The notes below the pieces were generated by a model that saw nothing but the letters and a program-made list of their open reading frames with translations, had not been told where the DNA came from and searched no databases. DNA of 64,000 nt from Ascaris suum (taxonomy: Eukaryota > Nematoda > Chromadorea > Rhabditida > Ascarididae): NCBI GenBank assembly GCA_013433145.1, contig CM024188.1:11274345-11338344 (forward strand), written 5' to 3'. The position numbers and the translations under genes were made by a program. Of the stretch, positions 22,301-36,684 are shown one piece after another (positions within the stretch are counted from its first letter, which is position 1; each line of letters opens with the position of its first letter).

Positions 22301-25300
22301 AACGCTCTTTTTTTAGTGTGCCTCTGAGTTCACTGCTGGAAATGTTCATGACTGTCATCCGTTTCGCTTCGGCTCTAAAATAGCCAACATTTCTCGCAGC
22401 AGCTATTCATAATCGTGACGTGTGTAGCCGTTGATCGAGTTTCTGCGACAATGAATTACAGTGTGTCCGTAACCCTCAAGCTTGAGTTACAAGGTGGCCT
22501 TCGATAACTAAAGCTTTCAGTCCACTTATTTAGCGCTTTGCACTTGTTTCATGGGAGCGAGGCATAAATTGAACCAGTTAGCATTAGTCCTTTCTTAATC
22601 GATTTTGAACGTTGGATCTTCCATGACTTTGTTCTCAATTGAAGCCTGAATTTATTCTGTTGATTCACAGGAAGTAATCATTTTTTTTGGCCAAGGATGT
22701 AGTTCGTTTCCTATTCCCTCTGAAATAATGCGCCTTATTCTTCTAAAAGACCCACTCATTCACCCAAGAAATAACGCTCATTTTGCAAAAAAAAGAAAAA
22801 AAATGCTATTGTTCTTTAGCAGAGTTGATTAACGGGCTGTATTAACCTGAAAGAAAAAAACTGATATTGGGGCAAAAGAGCGCTGCAAACATCTTATATA
22901 GCGCTCGCCTCAATGGTGAACAATTAAATTGTTGAAATGAAATGAAACGGTTTTTGGTGGAGATACTTCCTAATAGACAGAGGCAAATATGGGCAATTTT
23001 TCCTAAGAACTTCCCAGAAGTCAGCAATTAATATATTCAGATATTTGTTTTATTCTTCTAAAATCCTCACTGACTTCAGAATCTTTTCTTTCCACAGGAC
23101 TTTCAAATTTATTGAGAGTGAGAAAATTCAACTAAACGAAGCCCTCCTTTTTCCTGTAGAATTCTTTTCACGCCGCTTTTTGCGATTGATTGCGCTTTCC
23201 TTAACGCGCATGCATCGTCACGAAAATATGTGATGAAAAGACGGCGAAGAAGAACACCAGGTGCTTGCCACACAGAGAAAGCACTCTCGAAATTTGCATC
23301 AATTCACTCGCAACGAATTGCCGAATTGCACAAATGTAATAAAAAAATATAATGCAGCAATACTTTGTCAAGCACTAGTTTATAGAGGTAAGCAAAATTC
23401 AATAAACAAAAGCTGTGCAATGTCAAATTTATAAGGCGCATATCGTAGGCATTTGATCTGATGCAAATACAGGAAACATTTCGTGCACAATAAACGAGTT
23501 GCAATGCAGCGCTTATGCGGCGCTAAATGTAACGTTGGGCTCCACATTTAAGTCTAAGACATTTTCCCCGTTTTACAGCGTGTGAGAGAGCTTGAGCATA
23601 TGTTCAAGCATAGAATTACTTACTAAAGCTAAGTTACATATTTGGTTGAAATATTATCTTGAAAGTTTGATGGCACTGCAAGTTTATTAGCGATGCCTTT
23701 TTCTCCACCAGTGCTACATGGGTGCTATACTGTTCCTTCGCTAATGACGCATTTCGCGTCTTTACGTCTTTAAGCATCCGAATGAGCGACATGCCCCACA
23801 AGTTTGGTTTGCTATGGCCGTAGATATTCAGGAAGTGGGAGGAAAGCTCATCCAGGCGTGGCTGACCATATATTGAATTGAGTAAGTTTCTTCGTCACCG
23901 ATTCTCGCCACCGTCAATTGAATCCATTTGACAGGAGCATTTATCGGATACCAACTGATCATACTGAACCTTCTCGAAATATACGAAATCGTATATAAAT
24001 TCGTTCATCTTTCCCAGGATTCAGCAGGTTCGAGGTTATAGACGATTATGTAAACCAAAGAAGCTGTGCACAATTGATATGACTCTTTAGAGATGATGAA
24101 ACGTTTTTACAATGCGTTGGGATTAAGAGGACTTAGTAGCTATCTTCTATCTTGAAACAGTTGTTTGCTGGCGTCGCAGAATCAGTCCTTAGAATATATC
24201 GCTCTTCGTTAAATAGAAGATCACATGCTTAAAATTTCCTGAATTGCCAGATGGTGATCTTCCGTACAAAACCTTTTGCTCAAAAGGGCTAAACGTCCAT
24301 CAGAAATGAAGTTCTATTTCCCTCACTTTTCAAGGAGGGCTGTCTTATCAGCGGTAGCGTTCAGTTTAGGAAAGTATTCACCTCAAAGAAATTGAGTATA
24401 TCTTTTGCTCATGACCACATGCTTTATTACTGCAACCAACATACGCGATGCGAAAATGAAATACGCAGAAAACGCAATAGGTTTATAGGGATGTCGTTGA
24501 CTGTTTGTCCATTTTCATTTCAAACCTCACTTTCAACGCAATAGAAAAATATCAAGGATAGTGTTGTTGAACTGAAAAAGGGAAGCGCCGTTTTCACTAA
24601 CATCTGAGCGACAATACTGCAGCTATTACTGACGTCTTCTCCCCCTACCCTCTCCAACCGCAAACGGCACATCACTCCGAGTTTGCAGATGCGAGACGTT
24701 CCTCCTATTTTGGTTCAGATGAAGCCATATCTCTAAATTCGGCAACTAAAACCACAACTGCTCAAGAATATTCACCGATTGCAGTCATTACTACTTACAC
24801 ATTTCGATGCGAATCCTTCAGTTTGCTCTTTCCAAGAATGATCTCATAAATAGTGCTAAATTTTTCCGGCTGCAATAAATAAGCGATCGAAGCAAAGCAA
24901 AAGCTCACATGCAGAAAAAAAAAGCCGAATATTTTAGCGTTAAAAACATTCACAGTTTATTCTAAATATCGGAATATTGCCGGTCTTTGCAAGCAGAAAA
25001 ACTTGCAATTGTAAAGATTTCTGTATATTAGAGATAATTTGGCGAATGTTAAATTTCATTATTGGCTATGAATAGCTGACAATATTAATCGGCAACGATG
25101 ACGTATAATGAATGAGCTTTGCCTACCACTTCTCACTTTCACAAAATTCGTCGAAAGTGAATGAGCTTTTCCTGTCACCATAAAATTCAAAGAATGAGAA
25201 CTTAAGTCATATCGCTTGCATCTAAAACAAATTTTTTCCAAAGACAATAATATTAGCAAATGTGACAACGCAGAGCAGATGACGTCAATTACACGTTTTA

Positions 25301-25949
25301 TTGGGACATAGACTGCACTGATCGTTAAATATTGATGATGGCCTATAAATTATATTCACGACAGCCAACAAATTAGCTACAGACACAAGCATCCACACGA
25401 ACGGTAGCATCTAATGTGCAACACATCAGTGAAGAGAGAAATTCATCAGCACGAGACGGTCGTCAATCTCATTTCTGAGTACTTTGGTGAGGCAACAATA
25501 TTTCTTTGGCGATAACTCAACGATTACCTTACGGATTATTGGTTAAGAAAGTGCAACGAGACAGCCATTTGTTGCTCGAGATGAAGCATCAAGGAAGGGT
25601 TTTCGCTTAACCACTAGAGGCGAGTGTATACAAACGAAACTTTTTTAATGAATTGAAATCTCATTGAGGGAATCTGATTGACGCAGCAACTCTGCGCCGT
25701 TTTCGCACAATCCCAGCAGGAAACTACGAGCAATAAGCGACTGCTTTGCTATCCTCTCCGAGAGGCGAATTAAACATCAAGGCAGCCGCATAACAACCCC
25801 CAAACCGCATATGATTGAACACTACCGATTCGCAGGAATAAGTTCTTACCTAATCAATCCTTTCCTTTCTTTAAATCCGCCCTCATTTCGTAGTTGACTT
25901 TTTATAGGCAGAGGCAACCTTACTAGAAACACACGCGATCACGTTTAAA

Positions 25950-26108
<159 letters not shown>

Positions 26109-28209
26109 TACTTTAGCCGCCGTTTTGCATCGTCACGTCACAAGCTAACTAAATTCTAATCTCATTTTCTTTGTTGAAATATTTTCTTTGTTCTTCTTCA
26201 CTCGCACAACTCATCAGCATCAAGCATTTCACAGCTCAACTCATCAAATACTACGTTATGTAAGTCAACAGCATCCCACACTTTATTTTGCCTGTCATTC
26301 TAATCTTCTAAAAATGGATTTTGATTTTACCTGTCATCTAAAAATGTCATTCTCATCTAAAAAATCTCATCATTCTCATCTGTCATTCTAAAAGAAGTAG
26401 CCAATCAGATTGATCCGGCTAGATTCTGCGGTCGTTGCTGCTGAGATTTTGAGCCGAGAAAAATTAAATCCAAAAATTCGAAGAGTTTGGTTTATCCAAT
26501 ATGCCAATTTTTATAGAACGCTATGGAAGCGGACATTCTCTAAAACTCGACCGGCCAAATCTATCTCTTTCTAAATTATATTGGATAAATCTTAAAAATT
26601 TGATGAGGAGAACCTCAAAACATTGTCTGGATAAAGCAGATGGTGCACGCGTCCTTCATGTTTTGGAGCTGTCTCTTACTAACGGATGAAGGCGATGCAT
26701 TATGAGGATTCGTTTAATCTCAGATTCCTCAAACTAGTCATACTGGGAAAACGTCAAACAGTTTCAGATTTCTTGTTGCACCCCGCTCCGATAAAGAGCA
26801 AGCTTGAGTACCCACCGGGCAACTATTCAAGACGTAAGGTCAGAGCTGCTTTTTGAGGGCAAAATGCACTGAACCATGAAAGACGTAATGGTATTGAAAC
26901 GTTTCTTAATTAGCGGTAACCGAAACCTGGAAAAACACATATAAATTAATTCGCTTAATCAATGTGCAGCACATCGATCACACCATCGCTTAACCAGTTC
27001 ACTACGTCTTTCATTTGCCATTACTGCAGTTTTTTGAATGTGCTATATTGCTTTTGAATCCGGCAGCTGTTTCTTGAATAGTTTGGCTAGCGGGAACTCA
27101 AAATTGTGAGTATTTCCCATCGCATGGTTCGACATGAAATAGAAAGCCATATGACGTACTTCGAATGCTGACTATATGAGGAATCATGGATCTACGATGT
27201 CATCGTTGGATGCTGTTGTGTTCCGCTGATGTGTTACACGATGGCTGGCCAGTGCAATCGCTTCACTAATTAGGCGTCCGATCAAGTTTGATGTGGTAGG
27301 TGGTTGGTTAAGGAACTGAGTGTGGTGAGGTAAGCAGTAGATGCCAAAGGTAATGGATGATCGAGGATCTTACCTGTTTTTTTCTTTCATTTCGGAAGAA
27401 AATTTTCCCAGTGTTATCCTCCATTTCGCACGATGCAACTTCTTATTGCACAATTTGCTATCTTTTCTTTCATTTCATTATCCAGGTATGAAATTACGCT
27501 GTTCGATATTGCGTTCTAGGCCTTTCAATTTTTGATGCAAATGCCACGCATTCTCACAAGCTGAACATTCATTAACTCATAGCAACATCTCGTTTGTTCC
27601 CATCTACACCGATAATGTTCCATTCAATCTAACCGGTGTTTTTGTGGGCTCACCTCGATATTCCTCATAAATTGAGTCTGGTATTTCTCTGAGGCATATA
27701 AACTGGCTTTGGCACTTTCGCAGATCTGCAAAACACAAACAGCACATAAACCGTTGCTATCTGCAGATCACCTTAACATGACTACAAAAAAAAATCACCT
27801 GCAAACAACAAAACGACATTACCTACATGCTTACAAAAAAAACTTCCTTAACAGACTAAAACGTGCAATTTTCTGGCCCCTTCTTGCAGGAAATGTCGAC
27901 CGAAATTTCATGATACGCCTGGATGGATTTCGTGAAGATTCCAAAGAAACCTCCACTTCAATCTTTTTCCGCATTTGATTATTTGCTATTTTTCAAGTTA
28001 GAAGCAAGATTTTTTTAAAACCTAGTTCTCTTTTTCAAAGAGCGTTTTTTATTATCTAAATAACGATATCTTTCCCCCAATTCTTATTCTATTCTTTTTT
28101 CAATTAAGATTGAATTTTTCTCTACCTAATTCTCTACTTTCCTATATTTAGAACCAAAATTTTTTCTCATTGCCTGATTCTCTTTTTTTCTTTTGTCCAA
28201 TAAATCTTC

Positions 28210-28334
<125 letters not shown>

Positions 28335-28633
28335 TCAGTCTGTTTTCAGCTGTAGTTTCGTGAAGTGACGTCTGCGCATTATCGTATTATCATTTCACTG
28401 GCTGCAATTGGCATTGCAGTGCAACCGTTTCGAACTGTGCATTGCAGGATATTTGCACCACGAGTTATTTGTGCCGTTAAAAATCTTCGGCAATCCTTGC
28501 ATCAAGAGACTCCTTCATTATGGCAAGCTTTTTTCTTTCTACAAACTTACATCTTGATTATAGCACTTCTACAATCCTCAGTTTATACTGCCGATTGTTG
28601 CAATATTTCAGTTCATTCCTACTTCATTTTCAG

Positions 28634-28790
28634 AGAAAAGTTGCTCAAAAAGATTGAAATTTATTGTCCCCAAAGATGAGATGACTATCATATTTCCTAC
28701 TAGACCCGAGGTCTATCAAATGGTCCATCACCCACAAACAGAAGAGGGCGATTTCGTCGCTATGATTTCCCTCTGCGGGATCGGCAAGAG
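28634..28790 (+). CDS. Orphan exon of an unrecognised gene
   Basis: An open segment bounded by a strong acceptor (CATTTTCAG ending at 28633) and a strong donor (AAGAG|GTATGT). It encodes about 52 residues including KFIVPKDEMTIIFPTRPEV and, near the end, EEGDFVAMISLCGIGKR. It starts with two bases completing a codon and ends after two bases of the next. Base composition is more even than in the flanks, which suggests coding sequence. I recognise no family. No partner exons could be assigned with confidence; the frame at 30213-30491 is one candidate. It may be a relic. Confidence 0.35.
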
Positions 28791-30212
28791 GTATGTCGTG
28801 CTTCATTTTCTTCTAGTTACTTTCATTGCAAAGAGGGTTCACACTAAGAAAGGGTATTTCATGACCGCATGTAAATTGCGATGATAATATACTCTGAAAA
28901 CTAACATCGAAGAACGGCTCTAAAAGTAAGTGTCAGTTAATTACAATTATGAGAGAGCAGTTGGGCGGAATTGTGAACGTTGCTCATCTTAATCAGTTAA
29001 AGCGACTGTATGAAAAAGTAGAGACTATTACGAGGTCCATTCTACTGGTCACGAAAAATTTACTTACCTGACCAACGGGTAGCAGGTGAAATCTTATTGG
29101 GTAGCTAAAGCTCACTTACCTAACAGATTGTAATTTACTTCTAATGCCTCGAGCTATTTCGAGCTGCGTTACATCTGAGCGCAACTGTGAGTATGAGCCC
29201 ATCAAGAGGAAGCATACGGGACTTATCCGTAGACAACTTCGGGTTACCTTCTGCATTTACTTCTTTGTAAATCGAGTGATTATGAGCTTTCAGAATATCA
29301 ATTAGAGCATTCATTCAGTTTTGATGCATTTGATTCAAACTTGACAGAATTTGAAGAAGATTTCCCCAAACGTATGGCATACACGTTTCTATAAGTTTTG
29401 AATTTTAAGAAAATCTCAAATTGAAGCGGAACAAATTCAATCTCATCGTTTGCGAGAATTGTTGGTTTATAGGAACGTTGAAAACGCCGAATGCGCTCGA
29501 AAGCTTATGAGACAACAACGTTACAAATTCACTCATTTTAAATCAGATAACATCAAAATATTTTTAACTAAACTTCTGCCGATGTTTCATTGAAGACTTC
29601 GAAACCAACCTATAAAAAAGATGACTGATTTCTGTCGTTTTTTTTTTTTTTTTTTCAATTGACATCATCGGTCTTAGATATATGGTATAAGTTGAAAAAA
29701 ATTACGAATTGCAAGCCAACACTTATCAACCAAAAAATTGTAACGCAAATGAGTTAGACATTGAAGAAGATGATACAGTCTCAACAACCTCTAGATTTCT
29801 ACCGTCGTCTTCCGCCCGAAACGATTTCGCTGAGAGGGACGTGAGACGATATGAGAAGACCTAGAAGCTAGAAGCAAGTTATTAAGCAGAAACGCTTTGG
29901 TGACTACAAATTGTGTGGGAGACCTGCTATACAAGATGGTAAAGATCACCTATATCCACTAAAGAAAATACATCAGTAGGCATTCGACGTACTCGATGAG
30001 ATCGTCGTCGAAAATTTTCATCTTTATTGAATATACACGTATAGTCAATTAACTGTAACGATTACAGTATGCTGTAATTCATAGAGTGCAACTAAGGAGC
30101 GCAACATCTCGTGTAAATATATTTCTAATTGGAGTCCGCTTAGATTTGTCACCTATTTAGTGGATCTGTCACAGGTGAAACAACGATCAATTAGAGTTGT
30201 TATCTCTCGACT
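28791..30212. other. Non-coding or intronic stretch
   Basis: Nothing supportable was found apart from a T-rich run near 29640-29656. If the orphan exon and the following frame belong to one gene, this would be its intron. Confidence 0.4.
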
Positions 30213-30491
30213 ATGTTAAAATGCATCAATTTCGAATCGTTGAACTGGTCCAAGTATTTCAAATTTGCATTCATTGGACAACAATTAAGTGATCAACATT
30301 CATCAAAGGTGGCTAATGACTCCGATGAGTGCCTTCGAGAGGATCATTACGCATCGCAGATCGAAATTGAACACTCGAATTTCGAGGACGGCAACATAAT
30401 GAGTAGCGAATTACATACGTTGTCGAGGTTATATGAACAACGTCACGCAATCGTTTACCACCACTTTAAGGATAACGGCTATACGTTTTAA
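30213..30491 (+). CDS. Possible terminal exon, unknown protein
   Basis: A 92-codon frame whose second half looks protein-like: acidic and polar, including EIEHSNFEDGNIMSSELHTL and ending HHFKDNGYTF before a stop. There is no convincing acceptor in front of it, and the first half is weaker. I recognise no family. It could be a decayed gene, the last exon of a gene that includes 28634-28790, or a chance frame. Confidence 0.2.
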   Translation: MLKCINFESLNWSKYFKFAFIGQQLSDQHSSKVANDSDECLREDHYASQIEIEHSNFEDGNIMSSELHTLSRLYEQRHAIVYHHFKDNGYTF

Positions 30492-33400
30492 GAATTTCCA
30501 CGATTTTCAACTATAATCGAATTAGCCCATTGAATAATGACGCAGATTTATTGCCTACGTAAGTAACTGTCTCTCTTTTTGACCGGTAGGTGAGAAAACA
30601 TTTCGAATACTCTGTGCTCATATCGCTTATGTTTCCTTTGTTAATTGTCAATCGTGTATACAGAACAGAGTGGCAATTTGATTATGGCAAGCTTTTTTTT
30701 TTTTTTCTACAGCCTCACAAGACTCGAATAATAAGGCAAGAAGCTTAAAAAGTCTTTTATTTTTGAAGTGAATAGCGCCTATTTAAAGGCTTTCATAACT
30801 TTGGGTGAAATGGAAAGCGAATAACTGAGATAAATCAATTTTTGGTCTTCTTGGAAAGTGTAGAGTTTCAAACTTTTATTCTATATTATGATCATTTCCA
30901 TGAACTTGTCAAATTTTTGCAAGATTTAAGCGTGCTTTTGCTCTCCTAATATTGACTTTAGGCTTTTTGCATAATTAGGCGTTTACAGTGGAGATTTGTG
31001 AACGAGTGTAGTGCTGAAAGACGAGAAAGCATGACAACAATTTGCAACACTGAAATGCAAATTGTAGCTAACCTAGCATAGAAGAAGAATTATGATGGAG
31101 ATCATCCACAAATGCATTTTCTCCAAATAAATTGCAACGATTAAAATAAATAGAAATTTATAAATTTGCATTAGGAATCAACAATAATACTGTTTTACAT
31201 GAACAACCGCATTTTGTTTTTTTTTTACTGGTATTATGTGGATGATATCAGCATCAAAGAACTAGCCAAAACTCTACATAAACCTCAATAAAAGCGGCAT
31301 TCGCAGCTTATTGCTCAAGCGCTTCTATCACTTTCAACCTACCGCAATAAAATTTGGAACATATCAAAGGTGGAGAGCACTAAACAACTCATAAAATGAA
31401 CTTTTAAAGTGCCTTGAAAGGTTTTATCAGCACTTTAATAAATTTTCTCGCCGTATTTACCTGGAAAATGATCATTTACATTGCGTCAAAACTTGGTGAA
31501 ATTTTTGTTTGTCATATTGCTTTCGTTTCGAGTTCTTTTAATCCTCAAGGTGCTCTCTGAATGAGTACAATGTGGCGATCGTTTGAAATCGACCGAAATA
31601 AACAAAGAATGTTGTATAGCCCTTCTAGTTTCGCTTTTAAGAGCCAAGAATCTGCTTTTTGTCTATATTGTTGATGCCACCTTAACTAAATTGTTGAACT
31701 CATTGAGCTTTTTAACTGCGGTCTTCTGTTCTTTCATGTTGCTCGCGCTGATTATTTTTCCCCATTTCCGGTCGTTGAAGTAAACAAATAAAGAAAATGA
31801 ATGATTTTCATCAGTGAGAATATAGGAAAGACTGCATACATTTTAAAGCACAATTCACCAATATGCAATATTCCATCGAAAGACGAAAAATCCTGTTGAA
31901 CTCCACACTGAGTAAGTTCTCTCATTAGCTGTGTGTTTCTTTTAACGCATTTCTATAGATAATCGATTCATTTCGCTTGAGTAAATTCGAATCTAATAAA
32001 ATAATGGACGAAATTAAATGTAATATTTATGCTTTTTTAATAAGAAAACGCATCGGCGCATTACGCATTACAGAAATTCTAATGACTAAGACATATTACT
32101 GTAAAATTTTGAATCTCTTTTCGGCACTTCGTCGAAGCAATTGAAATTTAACTTATTAATTAGCTCAAAATTTCGGCAAGTTCACATGGCTCATGAAAAG
32201 AACATACTAAACAACGAATAATTTGAACGTCATTAACGTTTCAACAAGTTCAGACATCTTCATTTATGCATAGGATAGGGTCAAACAAATGACTTATCAG
32301 GTACACCAACTCGACGACGGGAATTAACGAATAGGCTAGTCGAACAAGGGTAAAATAACCGTATAAAATGTTCAGTAATGAATTTTCCCACAAATCGGCA
32401 AATTAAAAACGTGTCTTGTTATCAGTTGTTATCAGCTAGATCACAATGATGTAGATGAATCTATTTACTGGTAATCCTTACTTACTTATCTGTTAACGAA
32501 AGGGGGGGGGCGAGACTTGTGCTCGTAAAACACCTATTATTGCACTGCTACCACAACTAAGGGATAGTTTTGGCGATGATGAAACGGAAGAGATGGGATG
32601 AAAATTATTTCGTAGGATTCAGTAAAATGAATGTGGATGCAAAGTTGACTCGATGAAGCGCTGTAATAAAGAAGAGACTCAAGCCGAAACCGAACGTTCA
32701 CTTGTCATAGGCATCTTTTAGGTGCCTCACTTATTTTTCAAGAATGCATAAAAGTTTACGTCATTATGGACTTCAATCTATCAACTAGTGATATGTTTCG
32801 CAAACAGTACCACTTACAAATGCATCGAACATGCTTAAGACACTTCAAAACTCACAACGACTGGGAATTACTATTATTAGATGTAAGGAACGTTTCTCGC
32901 GAGGGAGAAGTGAAATCATACTCTCCGCATAGCAATCTGATAACATTCATAGTTGAGCACCGAGAAGCAGTTGATACATGCATTGGTGCACGTTTCTGAA
33001 ACCAGTGATGAGCGCAACCACCATCGAAACCAGAAAAAAAAAAAAAACAGAAGCGAAAGAAAAAAGCTGTAATGCATAGGGGGTAAATCCATATTTCTTG
33101 TCGCATATCCGGAAATTTCTACCGACTCTTCCATTCCCATTAGGTATCCCACAGTTCACTACTAGCACAGTGGTAAAGAAGAGCTACTAAACCTATTTCG
33201 CGAAGACACATCATGTGTGCATATAAAAACAATAAAGTTGAAACATATACATATAACTCAAAGTAAAATCAAAAAAGGATGGATTTTGATTTGGCAATGG
33301 GGATCATATTGCTTCCGCTTTCTTTTAACGACTTTCTGCTCTCATTTCGTCATCATTTCATCGGAACAGAATCCCGCCCACTATAGCAGTTTTTTCTCTG

Positions 33401-36400
33401 TGCAGAAATGCTGAAACAAAATGCTATATGCAACTGCTGTGGATGAGTGCAACTTTAATATGGGACTCTTAACAATCGTATAGAAGACGTCAGTGAACAC
33501 CAATAACTCCGTAAATAATTTCAGTTGTTACGCGATTAGTGCAATGACGAAAGCATATTGCATTGTTAATCGATAGGTGAGATGTTGGTATATATGAGCG
33601 TGCACGAAAATTGCTGATTTTAATTGCTTCGCAATGTGGTACTGCTTGAAAGTACACTTGATTCACGCGTCGTACTCTCAGCTTTCTCCCTTCCCCTCCT
33701 TTCTCTCTTTTCCCGCTATCCACTGGTTTCCAGTGGAGTGCAAATGCACACCAACTTGTTGAATCCTTAGCAACTCACTCGCTGTCCGATGTTAAACAAA
33801 CGCTGCAAAGAATTGATTGATATCTTTTGAAGTTGTATGCAAATGTCGAAAATGTTAAGGAGCTCTGATGAAAAGTCATCTTACAACGAAGAATTATCTC
33901 AGTCCTTCGATGCGATTTCGGTCACTGCAAGGATCATTCAAAATGCTAATTCAACCTTTTAACTCAAAAATCTATTTCTTTACCATCTGTCAGTTTCAAA
34001 TTTCAAGTGGCTGCGGTGAATTCGTTGCAAAAAGTTTTGTGATCTTTCTCAATATCAATTATGCAATTTGCTCAATTTGCAGTAAAATCAATATGCGGCA
34101 AAAAAAGGTAAATATTAAAAAGGTTAGATGACTGATGTGTTACCAAATTGTTCACTAACTAATGATTGAAAATATCTGCTAAAATAAATCAATTTTAAGA
34201 ATGCAGATTTAAATCGCTTAGCGGATATGAAAATCGCATTAGTTATCCAAACAATATAGAAGTGGAATTTCACGTACTTCCAAATTGAAGTCCTCCACAT
34301 AAAATTTCATCGATGTTTTCCCAAAACGACTTTGTTGATAAAATTTTTACGATCTCCTCAAAAAAAAAACATTACTAAACGTCATTACTAATCAACAAAA
34401 AGAAGAATCGCGTGAGAAATGCGGCCATTTTTAATAGCGCAGAAAACACGTTTATGCTTATCTCAGATGGAACGAAGGGGGAGTGCCCCCGCTCTCGAGC
34501 CGCTTCCCCACTAATAGCTTCATATTTCAGCAATTCACCGAAAATTTAAGAATATCCCAAAGTATAACCTTATAAAAATCATTATTTAGAGGCTTTTTTG
34601 AAAAATTCATTAGATCTTAAATAAAACATCAAACCTCAAAGCACTGAAAACCACCCTCAACTTTGCTCTGTTTTCAATGCTCATTAAATTCGAAAGATTT
34701 ATGACGTCAAATTCTGATTCATGCTTTTGCGCAAATGAAGACTTAAAATTGGAAAATTCGCTGAAAGAAACTCCGAGCTCAAAACCTTCGCAAAATGTGG
34801 CAGGCCTGAACTGTTGTCGAGGGAATGGGGGAAGTGCGGTCAGAAATTGGATAGCTATGCTGAGGGCATAGAATGCGCCTAATGAGCTGCAACACTTCTC
34901 GAATTGCGCATATAGAAGATGGGCATAAACAAAACATTTCGTTATCTCAACTTCCCCAGTTTCATCGAATCAGGCTTTGATCTGACATATCAGAACACTC
35001 GTGGACATAGAGCACGCAGCAGATTATCACTCATCCTGCATAACTCACCACTGCCTTACTTTTGCCTGAAAAATAATAATAAAACAATAACAAATATAGA
35101 GAAAATAACCTGACCAAGCAAAACTGTAATACATTTATTACAACTATTACTTCGCAAACATCCATAGACGCATAGGAGACATCTTTCGCCCTAAAAGCAT
35201 ATTTCACATAGAATGTTGCAGTCATTACCCCATCGCACTAATTCCTATCGTCCTATAAGATCCGCCTTCCCTCTGCAAATTGTCGCAACCGTCTGATGTT
35301 CAAAAATTACACTCGTAGCAGATGAACTCGTCGAAATGGCGAATGGTGCCTCCTAATCTGATTTAATACTAACGACGAATATAAAATTTGGAAGAAACAC
35401 AAAAGCACACAGAATTAATCAGAAATGCTGTATGGCTGCAAGTGAACGAGTCCATCTGCATAATTTAGTTAACCATCCGAAAAACACATGAAAACAACAA
35501 GAAAACTGATCATTTTAGAGAAGTAAACTACGCAAAATGAACACATTCATCGTTTTAATATCAGAAAACAATTCTTCACTACGATGGATGAAACAATTGT
35601 AACGAAACATCATCATCGAATGCAATTCATAAAGTGATTCTAATAACAAACACCTGGACGGCACAAGAGATGATACTTAAAACATGAAAATTATTGTTCA
35701 TCACGATGGCAAAAGATATTCCACTTTAAATTGTCGAAAATTCAACTATTGAATTTCCACCTCATAATCACTTCCGCTATTTGTAAGAGCAAAAATAGTG
35801 TGAGTTACTTTGACATTTGAGTGATTAAGCGCAACCCACAACGATTTCGATTCAGAAGGCACTGAAATACACAATCATTTAGTGGCAAAAATAGCACATC
35901 ATCTATTGTGAAGCAAAGAATAGAAGAAAGAAGGTAGGCATGATGCAAAAAAAAAAAGAGCGAATAAATAGTAAGTTATGATAGCTTTAATTCCTGTATT
36001 CTTAAATTAAATCAAGCTGGCTATTGTTGTGCTTAATATAATTTCTGGAGCACATTCTTCAAAAACCTTCACTCACTTTTTCGCTTATTATAGCGCCTAT
36101 TAAATCAATCCTCATTTTTGTTTGCTCATCAAAATCGAATCTTAACGTAAATGATAATGCAAACGTTTAACGAACATTCGTGAATATATTTTTCGTGAAC
36201 GATTTTATTGCAACTACTATATAAAGCTCAAAATTTTTGAAAATCAAACATCAATCACCTAGCAATTTTACTCGGATCTCACTATGTTTTGTAAAAATGT
36301 TACTTTTCTTTTAAATTTGAATTTCGATAGGATTTTCATTGAACTATCTCATAGTTTTGATTTATTAGAGTCAAAGTTTGTAAGCTTTTTCAGCTTCTTG

Positions 36401-36684
36401 CTTCTGAATGCAATCATTAAATTCTCTCATAAATTATGCGAACTCAACTAATTTTCTCCTCGTAGAATTGAAAGCACCCAGCCTAGGATCTTTTTTCACT
36501 GTGGCAACTATTGATGTATTTTCTAGGCTCATTTAACGCTACCACGTAAAGAGACAGAAAAAGAATTAATATATAAACTTTAACTTTCTACCCGAAATTG
36601 CAGAGTTGTAGAGAAATTATGTCCAGAGGAAATGATGTAGTCATAAAAAAAAAACTCCGTTTACAAGAGTTCGTTCCTCTCACT
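30492..36684. other. Intergenic region, no supported gene
   Basis: AT-rich DNA with only short frames lacking splice structure. It contains a G9 run at 32502-32510. A TTTATT at 36361-36366, which reads AATAAA on the minus strand, lies 319 bases past the dioxygenase stop and may be its poly(A) signal. Confidence 0.55.

Noticed and set aside
32766..33168. Overlapping frames on both strands near 32.8-33.2 kb
   Set aside because: No acceptor or donor context and no family resemblance; the minus-strand frames depend on an A-run.
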